From DAOTUB01 sp034437455 (GTDB lineage: Bacteria > Chloroflexota > Anaerolineae > B4-G1), in the NCBI GenBank assembly GCA_034437455.1, contig DAOTUB010000333.1, positions 1-34,313 of the forward strand: a stretch of DNA of 34,313 nt, in the 5' to 3' direction. The notes beneath the pieces are model-generated. The model was given only the letters and a program-made list of their open reading frames with translations. It did not search any database and was not told where the DNA came from. Shown one piece after another: positions 7,758 through 14,074 of the stretch. Position 1 is the stretch's first letter. The number at the start of each line of letters is the position of its first letter. The translations under genes and the position numbers were made by a program.

Positions 7758-8591
7758 ATGAGAATCATTCGAAATATGATCTACACATTGTTGCCCTACG
7801 AACGGGGAATCCAGGAAACTCTGGGCAGGTACAGCGGGTTCGTCATGCCCGGGCTGGGATTTCAGATTCCAGTCGTCAACCTCGTACGTGTGCGTGACAT
7901 CCGCGAGCATACGATGGACATCCATCCCCAGCCGGTCATTACCAAAGACAACGTCGAGATCCAGGTGGATGGCGTTATGTGGGTGCGTCCCGCTGCCGAC
8001 GAGGAGTCCATCAAGAAAACCTTTTACAATATTGACGACTGGAAACGGGCCGTGATCCAACTGGCGATGACGAACCTGCGCCAGGAATTCGGCGACCTGA
8101 CGCTGGACGAAAGCCTGATCGCGCGCGAAAAGATCGCCAACGCCTTGCAGGATGCTCTGAACACCTTTGCCGAGGAGTGGGGACTGGAGGTGAGCAAGGT
8201 CGAGATCCGGCTGATCGACCCGCCCGAGGACATCAAGCTCGCGATGCACAAGCAAAAGACGGCCGAGCAAGAGCGACGGGCTATGCGTCTGATGGCCACC
8301 GGCGAGTTCGAGGCCTCCGAGCAGCACAAATTGGCTACGATCCAGCGCGCCGAAGGCGAGCGAGAGGCGGCGATCCAGGTGGCCCAGGGCAAGGCCGAGG
8401 CGATCCGGCTGGTCAACGAGGCCGCAGAAAAGTACTTCCAGGGCAACGCTCAGATATTGAAGCAGATGGAGATGACCGAGAATGCCCTGCGCGACAATGC
8501 CAAGATCGTCATCACCGAAGAAGGCATCAGCCCGACCCTGCTGCTGGGCAGCCTGCCGGTCTCGGTTAACTCGCCCACAGAGCAAGGGTAG
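7758..8591 (+). CDS. SPFH/band-7 (stomatin/prohibitin-like) protein
   Basis: A 277-aa protein with the band-7 layout: an N-terminal strand region (GIQETLGRYSGFVMPGLGF), VITKDNVEIQVDGVMWVR, the helix ending in FGDLTLDE, then LEVSKVEIRLIDPP. A long charged helix follows (about 160-250) with AEGEREAAIQVAQGKAEAIR, typical of SPFH oligomerisation. No strong TM helix precedes the domain, so membrane attachment may be by a re-entrant or amphipathic N-terminus. The start is ATG 7758 with AAAGGAG upstream. It sits 27 bp after the kinase and 5 bp before the response regulator, so all three are likely cotranscribed. A scaffolding role for the kinase is inferred from context only. Confidence 0.9.
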   Translation: MRIIRNMIYTLLPYERGIQETLGRYSGFVMPGLGFQIPVVNLVRVRDIREHTMDIHPQPVITKDNVEIQVDGVMWVRPAADEESIKKTFYNIDDWKRAVIQLAMTNLRQEFGDLTLDESLIAREKIANALQDALNTFAEEWGLEVSKVEIRLIDPPEDIKLAMHKQKTAEQERRAMRLMATGEFEASEQHKLATIQRAEGEREAAIQVAQGKAEAIRLVNEAAEKYFQGNAQILKQMEMTENALRDNAKIVITEEGISPTLLLGSLPVSVNSPTEQG

Positions 8592-8596
8592 GCCGG

Positions 8597-9310
8597 ATGT
8601 CACGAGATAGCACCTCCCCCCCGTTGGGGGGGACTGAGGGGGGGGAACGCATCACCGTCTTTATGGTGGACGACCACGACGTGGTGCGCAAGGGGCTGCG
8701 CTTTTACCTGGGCGCTCACCCAGAAATCGCCATCGTGGGCGAGGCCGGAGACGCAGAGACCGGGGTGGAAGGAGTGGCCGAGCACGTCCCCGACGTGGTG
8801 CTGATGGACCTGGTGTTGCCGTTGCAGCCCGGGAGAGAGCCGACGGACCAAGGAGGCGTGCAGGCCACTCGCCGCATCCGCCAGATCAGCCCGCACACCC
8901 AGGTGGTGGTGCTGACCAGCTTTGCCCAGGACGAACTGATCTTTTCGGCCATCAAGGCAGGCGCGCTTTCGTACCTGCTCAAGGATGCCGACGCCGAGAC
9001 GGTGTTGAGCGCCATCCACGCCGCCAGCCGGGGCGAGGTTACCCTGCACCCGCGCATCGCCCAACGGCTGATGGCCGAGGTCACCGCCCCCTCGCAACGC
9101 CGCGACCCGGCCGCCGATCTGACTGCGCGTGAGATGGAGGCGCTCCGGCTGATCGCCCAGGGCCACACCAACGCCGAGATCGCCGCCGCACTGGTCATCA
9201 CCGAGCGGACGGTGAAAGCGCACGTCAGCAACCTGCTGGGAAAGCTGCACCTTTCTGACCGCACCCAGGCGGCGATCTATGCCTGGCGTGAGGGACTGAT
9301 GAGAAAGTAA
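8597..9310 (+). CDS. NarL/FixJ-family response regulator with a receiver-loop insertion
   Basis: A 237-aa regulator. The receiver has acidic residues in VFMVDDHD, phospho-acceptor D71 in VVLMDLVLP, T107 in VVLTSF and K129 in LLKDAD. The LuxR-type helix-turn-helix covers about 172-234 (LTAREMEALRLIAQGHTNAE). There are two oddities. The loop after D71 is about ten residues longer than normal (LQPGREPTDQGG where MPGMDG is usual), close to the phosphorylation site. The N-terminus carries an extra ~18 residues including SPPLGGTEGG, encoded by a C7/G7/G8-rich palindromic stretch at 8616-8647. The ribosome-binding site is weak, so coupling to the SPFH gene is likely. It should be phosphorylated by the kinase at 6048. 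Confidence 0.92.
   Translation: MSRDSTSPPLGGTEGGERITVFMVDDHDVVRKGLRFYLGAHPEIAIVGEAGDAETGVEGVAEHVPDVVLMDLVLPLQPGREPTDQGGVQATRRIRQISPHTQVVVLTSFAQDELIFSAIKAGALSYLLKDADAETVLSAIHAASRGEVTLHPRIAQRLMAEVTAPSQRRDPAADLTAREMEALRLIAQGHTNAEIAAALVITERTVKAHVSNLLGKLHLSDRTQAAIYAWREGLMRK
8616..8647. repeat. G/C-homopolymer palindrome inside the regulator N-terminus
   Basis: A run of seven C, GTT, seven G, ACTGA and eight G encodes PPLGGTEGG in the regulator. The C and G runs can pair. Such homopolymer runs are prone to slippage, and a one-base change would switch the regulator frame on or off. Confidence 0.5.
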
Positions 9311-9341
9311 AGGCTGGTATGCCGTCCAGAGAGGAGTCGCC

Positions 9342-9407
9342 ATGAACTCTGTTCACCCGGAAGGACGAAAATGTAGGGCGATTTTGCTAATCGCCAGGGT
9401 CGGATAA
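9342..9407 (+). CDS. 21-codon leader ORF, copy A
   Basis: ATG 9342 follows GAGGAG at 6 nt and reads MNSVHPEGRKCRAILLIARVG before TAA. Its second half lies inside a palindromic repeat, so the peptide may be fortuitous. The strong ribosome-binding site and the duplicate at 9463 make translation plausible. Confidence 0.3.
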   Translation: MNSVHPEGRKCRAILLIARVG

Positions 9408-9438
9408 CGTGCAACCTCCGGTTGCCTGCCGACCTACA
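9372..9438. repeat. 67-bp palindromic TGTAGG...CCTACA element, copy A
   Basis: The ends TGTAGG and CCTACA pair. Inside, GGCGATT/AATCGCC forms one hairpin, and GGTCGG/CCGACC enclosing GCAACC/GGTTGC forms a second, giving a three-way junction. This resembles the many TGTAGG-ended REP/MITE-like repeats of bacteria. The second copy is at 9493-9559. Confidence 0.7.
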
Positions 9439-9462
9439 GAGTTATTTTCAGAGGAGGAAACC

Positions 9463-9528
9463 ATGAACTCCGTTCACCCGGAAAGACGAAAATGTAGGGC
9501 GATTTTGCTAATCGCCAGGGTCGGATAA
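9463..9528 (+). CDS. 21-codon leader ORF, copy B
   Basis: ATG 9463 is preceded by GAGGAGGAAACC and reads MNSVHPERRKCRAILLIARVG before TAA. Against copy A there is one silent change (TCT/TCC) and one Gly-to-Arg change. It ends 55 nt before the membrane-protein start at 9584. Confidence 0.3.
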   Translation: MNSVHPERRKCRAILLIARVG

Positions 9529-9559
9529 CGTGCAACCTCCGGTTGCCTGCCGACCTACA
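9493..9559. repeat. 67-bp palindromic TGTAGG...CCTACA element, copy B
   Basis: Same three-way-junction palindrome as at 9372-9438. Here its right arm ends 25 nt before ATG 9584, so folding could affect access to the GGAGGAGG ribosome-binding site. Confidence 0.7.
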
Positions 9560-9583
9560 GAGTTATTTTCGGAGGAGGAAACC

Positions 9584-9988
9584 ATGAAAATACGAGAGAT
9601 TTTTTCATCCATTCCACGTTTTTTGAGGACCGTTGTGCTCATGGATCTGAGTATCTTTGTCATTGTTGGTCTAGTCGGTTGGTTTGGAGGTTGGCGCACG
9701 GCCTATCAATATGGCGAAGGCCTGGTCATAGCCGGTGCATTGGCGATAGGACTGGGGTTCTTGAGCATCGTGGGCAATTGGTGTACAATCCAGAGTGTTG
9801 GTTATCAGTATGGTCAGTCCGTGGGCGCGCAAAGCCTCGGTGAACGCACAGGCCAAACAGTAAAAGACATCGCTCAAAACTATAGGTTTCTCATTCAGAT
9901 GATCGTGGTTAGCGTTGCGCCCATTGCCATAGGCGTGCTGATTCAAATATCTACAGGAGGTGAAAGATGGCCTATTACGGCGCCATAG
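9584..9988 (+). CDS. Small three-TM membrane protein, unknown function
   Basis: A 134-aa protein with about three hydrophobic helices (roughly 17-37, 43-65 and 102-123) and little else; a Gly/Tyr/Gln-rich connector (VGYQYGQSVGAQSLGERTG) lies between the second and third. ATG 9584 has an excellent GGAGGAGG ribosome-binding site. Its end overlaps the next gene by 22 nt, so the three genes 9584-10821 are probably one operon, possibly continuing from the response regulator. No family recognised. The duplicated leader directly upstream suggests its expression is tuned at the RNA level. Confidence 0.75.
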   Translation: MKIREIFSSIPRFLRTVVLMDLSIFVIVGLVGWFGGWRTAYQYGEGLVIAGALAIGLGFLSIVGNWCTIQSVGYQYGQSVGAQSLGERTGQTVKDIAQNYRFLIQMIVVSVAPIAIGVLIQISTGGERWPITAP

Positions 9989-10482
9989 CAGCCGCCGCTG
10001 CCGAGAAAAAACGCCAGCAACAGTTGCATACTGAAGAAGAGAATATGACTCGGTACACACAGGAAGATCTAAAGGGTGATTGGGAGTTCAAGATTGGCCG
10101 TTCAGAGAGCGGCGCCTTTCGCGAACCAGAGGTCTTGGAAAAGCTGATTGAGGAAGAGACTCGGGCCGGTTGGGTGCTGCTGGAAAAGTTCGACGACAGC
10201 CGGGTGCGGTTCAAGCGCCCACGCAGCGCCCGCGCCAGAGATGGCTTTTTACCCGAGGGCGTGGACCCCTACCGCACACGATACGGTGCCCCTTCTGCCC
10301 GGTATGCTGTGCTGACAAGCGTGTCAATAGGTTTATTGGTCTTGGGCCTCGGAGTATTTGGCTATTCACTGATGGATGGCACGGATGCGCCAATGACATC
10401 GATTGGAATCATGGCGATGCCCTTGATTCTCATTCTATTGGGCTTTATGGTCGTCATTTGGAAAATACGGAGAATTCGCTAG
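9967..10482 (+). CDS. Membrane-anchored protein of unknown family, paralogue A
   Basis: A 171-aa protein. A charged segment (about 40-92) contains DWEFKIGRSESGAF, LEKLIEEETRAGWVLLEKF and DDSRVRFKRPRS; two C-terminal TM helices follow (about 113-135 and 146-166). ATG 9967 has a near-perfect AGGAGGTGA. A second in-frame ATG at 10045 aligns with the start of paralogue B (MTRYTQEDLKGDWEF against MTEYTKGALDNDWEF), so the first 26 residues (MAYYGAIAAAAAEKKRQQQ...) may be a later addition or an alternative form. The helical KLIEEE.RAGW.LLEKFDD core suggests a small cytoplasmic domain tethered to the membrane. Function unknown. Confidence 0.8.
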   Translation: MAYYGAIAAAAAEKKRQQQLHTEEENMTRYTQEDLKGDWEFKIGRSESGAFREPEVLEKLIEEETRAGWVLLEKFDDSRVRFKRPRSARARDGFLPEGVDPYRTRYGAPSARYAVLTSVSIGLLVLGLGVFGYSLMDGTDAPMTSIGIMAMPLILILLGFMVVIWKIRRIR

Positions 10483-10821
10483 ATGACCGAGTATACAAAA
10501 GGCGCTCTCGACAATGATTGGGAGTTCAAGATCGTCCGCTCAGACAGCGGGGCCTTTCGCAAACTGGAGGTTCTGGAAAAGCTGATCGAGGAAGAGGCCC
10601 GGGCCGGCTGGGTACTGCTGGAAAAGTTTGACGACAGCCGGGTGCGGTTCAAGCGCCCCCGCAGTACCCGCGCCAGAGATATTTATCTGGGTGACGTGGA
10701 TCCCTATCGCACACAACACGGCGCTCCTTCTACTCAATACGCGACGGTGGCCATTTCGATAGGGCTTTTACTGCTCGTGATGTTTGGATTGCTCGCATTT
10801 TTTCTCCTCAGTTCCAGGTGA
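10483..10821 (+). CDS. Membrane-anchored protein of unknown family, paralogue B
   Basis: A 112-aa paralogue of the preceding protein. Its ATG directly follows the TAG of paralogue A. The soluble domain (about 10-66) is nearly the same: DWEFKIVRSDSGAF, LEKLIEEEARAGWVLLEKF, DDSRVRFKRPRS. The linker DVDPYRTQHGAPSTQYA also matches. It has a single C-terminal TM helix (about 88-110) instead of two. High DNA identity in the shared part points to recent duplication or gene conversion. The two products may form hetero-oligomers. A terminator at 10847-10886 closes the operon. Function unknown. Confidence 0.8.
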   Translation: MTEYTKGALDNDWEFKIVRSDSGAFRKLEVLEKLIEEEARAGWVLLEKFDDSRVRFKRPRSTRARDIYLGDVDPYRTQHGAPSTQYATVAISIGLLLLVMFGLLAFFLLSSR

Positions 10822-10846
10822 TCTCCAAAGAGAATTGGACAACAAA

Positions 10847-10886
10847 AAACTGCGCGGCCTGCGGAGTAGCCGTGCAGTTTGTTTCG
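10847..10886. terminator. Bidirectional rho-independent terminator
   Basis: The stem AAACTGCGCGGC (10847-10858) pairs with GCCGTGCAGTTT (10869-10880) with one mismatch. On the plus strand GTTTCGTC follows; on the minus strand an uninterrupted T run follows. It separates the plus-strand membrane-protein operon from the minus-strand csp/RRM transcript. Confidence 0.7.
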
Positions 10887-10892
10887 TCAGGT

Positions 10893-11112
10893 CTAAAAGA
10901 GGGCGAGTTCTAATAGCGTCGCTGCGGTCTTGCTGTTGATAGCCTGCCGAGCGGCACTAGACTCGACCATCTCGACGAAGGCAAAGCCTCGGGATTGGTC
11001 CGTCATGTGATCCGCGACGAGATTCACGGAGGCGACTTTTCGTTCCAAAGCATTTGGACAGAGTGGCCGCCGTTGTTTGGTAATCCAGGTTGCCTACGTA
11101 CAATTTGGTCAT
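10893..11112 (-). pseudogene. Frameshifted RRM-type RNA-binding protein gene
   Basis: From ATG 11112, with GGAAGGG upstream, the frame reads MTKLYVGNLDYQTTAATLSK, which contains RNP-2 (LYVGNL), then degenerates. In another frame the gene resumes as VASVNLVADHMTDQSRGFAFVEM, which contains RNP-1 (RGFAFVEM), then AARQAINSKTAATLLELALF and a TAG at 10893-10895. Together these are the two halves of a single-RRM cold-inducible protein, separated by a frameshifting deletion in the helix-1/strand-2 region. The C-terminus is also shorter than usual, lacking the Gly/Arg-rich tail. It lies 26 bp downstream of the cold-shock gene on the same strand. Confidence 0.8.
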
Positions 11113-11138
11113 TCCCTTCCTTGATGTAGCTTGGCTAC

Positions 11139-11360
11139 TTATGCAGAGGTAAGCGTCGTCACGTTGACAGCCTGTGGTCCTTTTGTTCCTTCCTCGACGG
11201 CGAATTCGACTCGCTGGCCCTCGCTCAACGAGCGGAACCCATCTCCCTCGATGGCTGAATAATGGACAAACACATCCCCTAGATCCTCATCGCGGGAGAT
11301 GAAGCCATATCCCTTGCCGTTATTGAACCACTTGACGGTTCCAGTTTCCCTTTCTGTCAC
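11139..11360 (-). CDS. Cold-shock domain protein
   Basis: A 73-aa single cold-shock domain. RNP-1 is GKGYGFIS and RNP-2 is DVFVHYSAI, in the normal CspA order, after TGTVKWFNNGKG. It binds single-stranded RNA or DNA and acts as an RNA chaperone. The start is GTG 11360 with AAGGAG 9 nt upstream. The predicted promoter at 11499-11526 gives a leader of about 130 nt, in keeping with the long leaders of many cold-shock mRNAs. The downstream RRM gene would have been cotranscribed but is broken. The exact paralogue (CspA, CspD and so on) cannot be assigned. Confidence 0.95.
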   Translation of the reverse strand: MTERETGTVKWFNNGKGYGFISRDEDLGDVFVHYSAIEGDGFRSLSEGQRVEFAVEEGTKGPQAVNVTTLTSA

Positions 11361-11498
11361 TTTTTGTTACTCCTTCATATTAACTGATGGTAATTGGCGG
11401 ATAAAGCGGCGCTACTGAACACAAAAAAACCACCCAGCCTCCGCAAGTCTGAGCAGTCTTTTAGTATCACAGCTAGAACTCACTTCATCTTGCGATAC

Positions 11499-11526
11499 AT
11501 TCTATCACATTTGTGCCAAAATACAA
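11499..11526 (-). promoter_or_regulatory. Candidate promoter for the cold-shock gene
   Basis: Minus strand TTGTAT (11521-11526), 16 bp, TAGAAT (11499-11504). It would produce a leader of about 130 nt. Confidence 0.5.
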
Positions 11527-11552
11527 GGGGCCGTCCTTACTCGCGCGCCGAC

Positions 11553-11581
11553 TTGTGTACTTTGGCAAGGCGGGGTAGAAT
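11553..11581 (+). promoter_or_regulatory. Candidate promoter for the esterase gene
   Basis: TTGTGT (11553-11558), 17 bp, TAGAAT (11576-11581), divergent from the cold-shock promoter. The ATG of the esterase is at 11616. Confidence 0.5.
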
Positions 11582-11615
11582 TCAGTGTCCAGTTCAGCTA
11601 ATTATCGGGGTGTAG

Positions 11616-12395
11616 ATGACTCGACAAACTCGTCTGGATCCATCCGCCTTTTCTCTGGAGGGCGGCCTCATTGGGGCGCTGCTCATCCATGGCTTTACCG
11701 GCGCCCCGCCCGAGATGCGCTGCGTGGGCGATTACTTGCACGAGCGCGGCCTCACCATCTCCGCGCCGCTTCTGCCCGGCCACGGTACCACTGTAGAGGA
11801 GATGAACCGCTGCCAGTGGACCGACTGGACCGACCACGTGGAGAAATCGCTGGCCGATCTCCAGACGCGCTGCGAGACAGTCTTTGTCGGCGGTCTCTCG
11901 ATGGGCGCTGTACTCGCCCTCTACCTGGCGGCCCATCATCCCGAGTTGCCCGGCGTCATTGCCTATTCCCCGGCTATGTGGCTGGCCAACCGACTCATCT
12001 ATCTGAGTCCTATCCTCAAGTACGTGGTTTCCAAAAGGCCCAAGTCCCAGGAGAGCGATCTCACCGCTCCCGATGCCGACCGGCACATCTGGAGTTACGA
12101 GGCACATCCCACCTTTGCCGCTCACGAGCTTTTGAAATTGCTCTTTCGCACCCGGCGGCTCTTGCCCCGGATAACTCGTCCCTTGCTCATCATCCACAGC
12201 ACCCGCGATCAGAGCATCCACCCCCATAGCGCCCGGCTCACTTACCGGCGGGTCGGTTCCGCCGATAAGGAGTTGGTCACGCTCCACAATTCGGGTCACG
12301 TGATCACGGTAGATAGCGAATGGAGATTCGTGGCTGCCAAGACCTACGAGTTCATCCAGGCTCACCTGCCTGCAAGCGTTGACAAGAATGGCTAA
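11616..12395 (+). CDS. Alpha/beta hydrolase, carboxylesterase/monoacylglycerol lipase-like
   Basis: A 259-aa serine hydrolase. Visible are the oxyanion-hole motif LLIHGFTGAP, the nucleophile elbow GGLSMGA (Ser), the acid in IHSTRDQSIHP (Asp) and the catalytic His in HNSGHVITVD. This pattern fits the Est30-type carboxylesterase/monoacylglycerol lipase group (Ser-Asp-His triad, GxSxG). It probably hydrolyses short- to medium-chain esters in the cytoplasm, as no signal peptide is seen. The ribosome-binding site is weak (GGGGTGT). A 7-bp hairpin at 12410-12428 follows the stop and ends at the GGAG of the next gene. Confidence 0.9.
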   Translation: MTRQTRLDPSAFSLEGGLIGALLIHGFTGAPPEMRCVGDYLHERGLTISAPLLPGHGTTVEEMNRCQWTDWTDHVEKSLADLQTRCETVFVGGLSMGAVLALYLAAHHPELPGVIAYSPAMWLANRLIYLSPILKYVVSKRPKSQESDLTAPDADRHIWSYEAHPTFAAHELLKLLFRTRRLLPRITRPLLIIHSTRDQSIHPHSARLTYRRVGSADKELVTLHNSGHVITVDSEWRFVAAKTYEFIQAHLPASVDKNG

Positions 12396-12436
12396 CGGTG
12401 CTATCATACCATCGCTTTTTGCGATGGAGTTATTAT

Positions 12437-12979
12437 ATGCCTAATACGAGTGAATGGAGCACTATCCACTGGGTCTTGGCAGGCATCACTCTTTTGACGT
12501 TGCCGTGCTATTGCATTGGCTTTTCCATGTTAGCCTTGAAGCAAGAAACGAGGGGGCCATCGCCCACGCCTACCGCGACGTTTACCGAGACGCTCTCGGT
12601 CATGCCTACCTCGTTGGATACGACAGAGCCGACCGAGACGCAGCAACCAATTCCTACCCAGTGGCTCCCGCCGTCCAAGACGCCGACGTTGCCTGCCACG
12701 ATCACGCCCACCGCTACCGCGACGGTTACACCTACCGCGACGTCGACGCTCACGCCGACGTTGACGTCTACGTTCACTCCAACGCCCACCGCCACCGCGA
12801 CGCCAACTACAACACCGACCGAGCCGCCCATCGAAACACCTACGCCAACCGAGACGTCAACCACGACGCCGACGGAAAAACCCACACCGACGGAGCCGCC
12901 TATCGAAACGCCTACGCCAACCGCGACGTTGGAAACCCCCACGGTCACATTGACCGTCACGGTGACAGTAACGCCATGA
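12437..12979 (+). CDS. Membrane-anchored Thr/Pro-rich low-complexity protein
   Basis: A 180-aa protein with one TM helix near the N-terminus (about 12-35, WVLAGITLLTLPCYCIGFSM), then about 140 residues of Thr/Pro repeats (PTPTAT, TPTETST, PTEPPIETPTPT). It ends in TVTLTVTVTVTP with no folded domain. ATG 12437 has GGAG at 7 nt. The tail should be extended, outside the membrane and possibly O-glycosylated. Such PT-rich tails are common in Chloroflexota surface proteins, where they usually link a domain to the membrane; here nothing follows, so it may be a bare stalk or a truncated gene. The ORF read in another frame over the same repeats is a shadow. Confidence 0.65.
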   Translation: MPNTSEWSTIHWVLAGITLLTLPCYCIGFSMLALKQETRGPSPTPTATFTETLSVMPTSLDTTEPTETQQPIPTQWLPPSKTPTLPATITPTATATVTPTATSTLTPTLTSTFTPTPTATATPTTTPTEPPIETPTPTETSTTTPTEKPTPTEPPIETPTPTATLETPTVTLTVTVTVTP

Positions 12980-13003
12980 ATCTATCCCACAAGGAGTCTC
13001 AAT

Positions 13004-14074
13004 GTGAAAGTTATTCCTTTGTTGAAACAGTTGTCAGAAGTTGAGGGCCTATCCGGCTACGAAGGCCCGGTGCGCGAACTGGTGCGCAAGCTCTGGCAGC
13101 CTCTCGTGGACGAGATGCACGACGGCAAGCTGGGCAGCTTGATCGCTCTCAAACGGGGCGCAGGCGATGGCCCTCGCCCCAAATTGATGCTGGCGGCCCA
13201 CATGGACGAGATCGGGCTGATGGTGACCGGTATCGAGAAAGGCTTTCTGCGCATCACCCGGGTCGGAGGGACGGACCGCCGCGTGCTGTTGGGCCTTGAG
13301 GTGATCGTCCACGGGCGGCGCGATCTGCCCGGCGTCATCGCCACGCGCCCGCCCCACGTCCTACCCGAGGAGGAGCGCGAGAAAATCGTCCCCTGGGATA
13401 AGCTATTTGTGGACGTGGGATTGCCGGCGGAGGAGGTCGAGCAACTCGTCGAGGTTGGCGATTTGATCTCCGTCCGGCGCGAGATGGTGGAGCTGAAAAA
13501 CCGTCGCGTGGCTGGCAAGGCGCTGGACGATCGATCCTGTGTGGCCATCGTGACACTCGCGCTGGAGCATCTGAGCCGCGTCGAGCACGCCTGGGACGTC
13601 TTTGCCGTGGCGACGACTCAGGAGGAAGTGGGGTTGAAGGGAGCAACCGCGGTCACGTATGGCGTCGCGCCCGATCTGGCCGTGGCGCTGGACGTGACCA
13701 TAGGCGTGCACCCAGGCGTCCGAAGTACGGATGGTTTCCCCCTGGGGAAAGGCCCGAGCATTGGGGTCGGTCCCAACTTTCACCCCAAACTCGCGGCGCG
13801 CCTGAAGGAAGTGGCCCAAGCTCACGAGATTCCCTATCACATTGAACCTACCCCTGGTCGCAGCGGCACCGACGCCTGGGCCATCCAGGTCACCCACGAG
13901 GGCATACCTACGGCGCTCTTGGGCCTTCCGCTCCGCTATATGCACCAGCCTGTAGAGACGTTGGATGTGCAGGACGTCGAGCGGGCCGGACGGCTGCTAG
14001 CGGCGTTCATCGCGGAACTGGAGACGGATTTTCTGGAGAAATTGGCCTGGGATAGCCGGGTGGAAAGTGAGTAA
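13004..14074 (+). CDS. M42 family aminopeptidase, copy 1
   Basis: A 356-aa metallopeptidase of the TET/PepA/FrvX family. The di-metal site is complete: AAHMDEIG (H66, D68), ALDDRS (D175), the catalytic QEEVG pair (E207, E208), ALDVT (D230) and LRYMHQP near the C-terminus. Family members form 12-subunit cytoplasmic tetrahedra that trim peptides from the N-terminus. GTG 13004 follows AAGGAG; an ATG two bases earlier is out of frame. It is the first of three consecutive M42 genes and overlaps the second by 8 nt, so the three are cotranscribed up to the terminator at 16123. Confidence 0.93.
   Translation: MKVIPLLKQLSEVEGLSGYEGPVRELVRKLWQPLVDEMHDGKLGSLIALKRGAGDGPRPKLMLAAHMDEIGLMVTGIEKGFLRITRVGGTDRRVLLGLEVIVHGRRDLPGVIATRPPHVLPEEEREKIVPWDKLFVDVGLPAEEVEQLVEVGDLISVRREMVELKNRRVAGKALDDRSCVAIVTLALEHLSRVEHAWDVFAVATTQEEVGLKGATAVTYGVAPDLAVALDVTIGVHPGVRSTDGFPLGKGPSIGVGPNFHPKLAARLKEVAQAHEIPYHIEPTPGRSGTDAWAIQVTHEGIPTALLGLPLRYMHQPVETLDVQDVERAGRLLAAFIAELETDFLEKLAWDSRVESE

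Larger units (their letters stand above)
9342..9583 (+). repeat. Tandem 121-bp duplication upstream of a small membrane-protein operon
   Basis: Copy A is 9342-9462 and copy B is 9463-9583; they differ at only a few bases. Each begins with ATG AAC TC, contains a 21-codon ORF and a structured palindrome, and ends in GAGGAGGAAACC, which serves as ribosome-binding site for the next ATG (9463 for copy A, 9584 for copy B). Confidence 0.9.

Noticed and set aside
7596..8603. 335-codon minus-strand ORF opposite the SPFH gene
   Set aside because: Antisense shadow rich in Leu, Gly, His and Asp with no motif.
9342..9583. Considered as a CRISPR-like repeat
   Set aside because: Only two contiguous units without spacers, each with an ORF and ribosome-binding site.
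12508..12960. Val/Gly repeat ORF on the minus strand and an Asp/His/Tyr-rich ORF in another plus frame
   Set aside because: Both are alternative readings of the Thr/Pro repeat DNA. Only the PT frame has a TM anchor and a ribosome-binding site.
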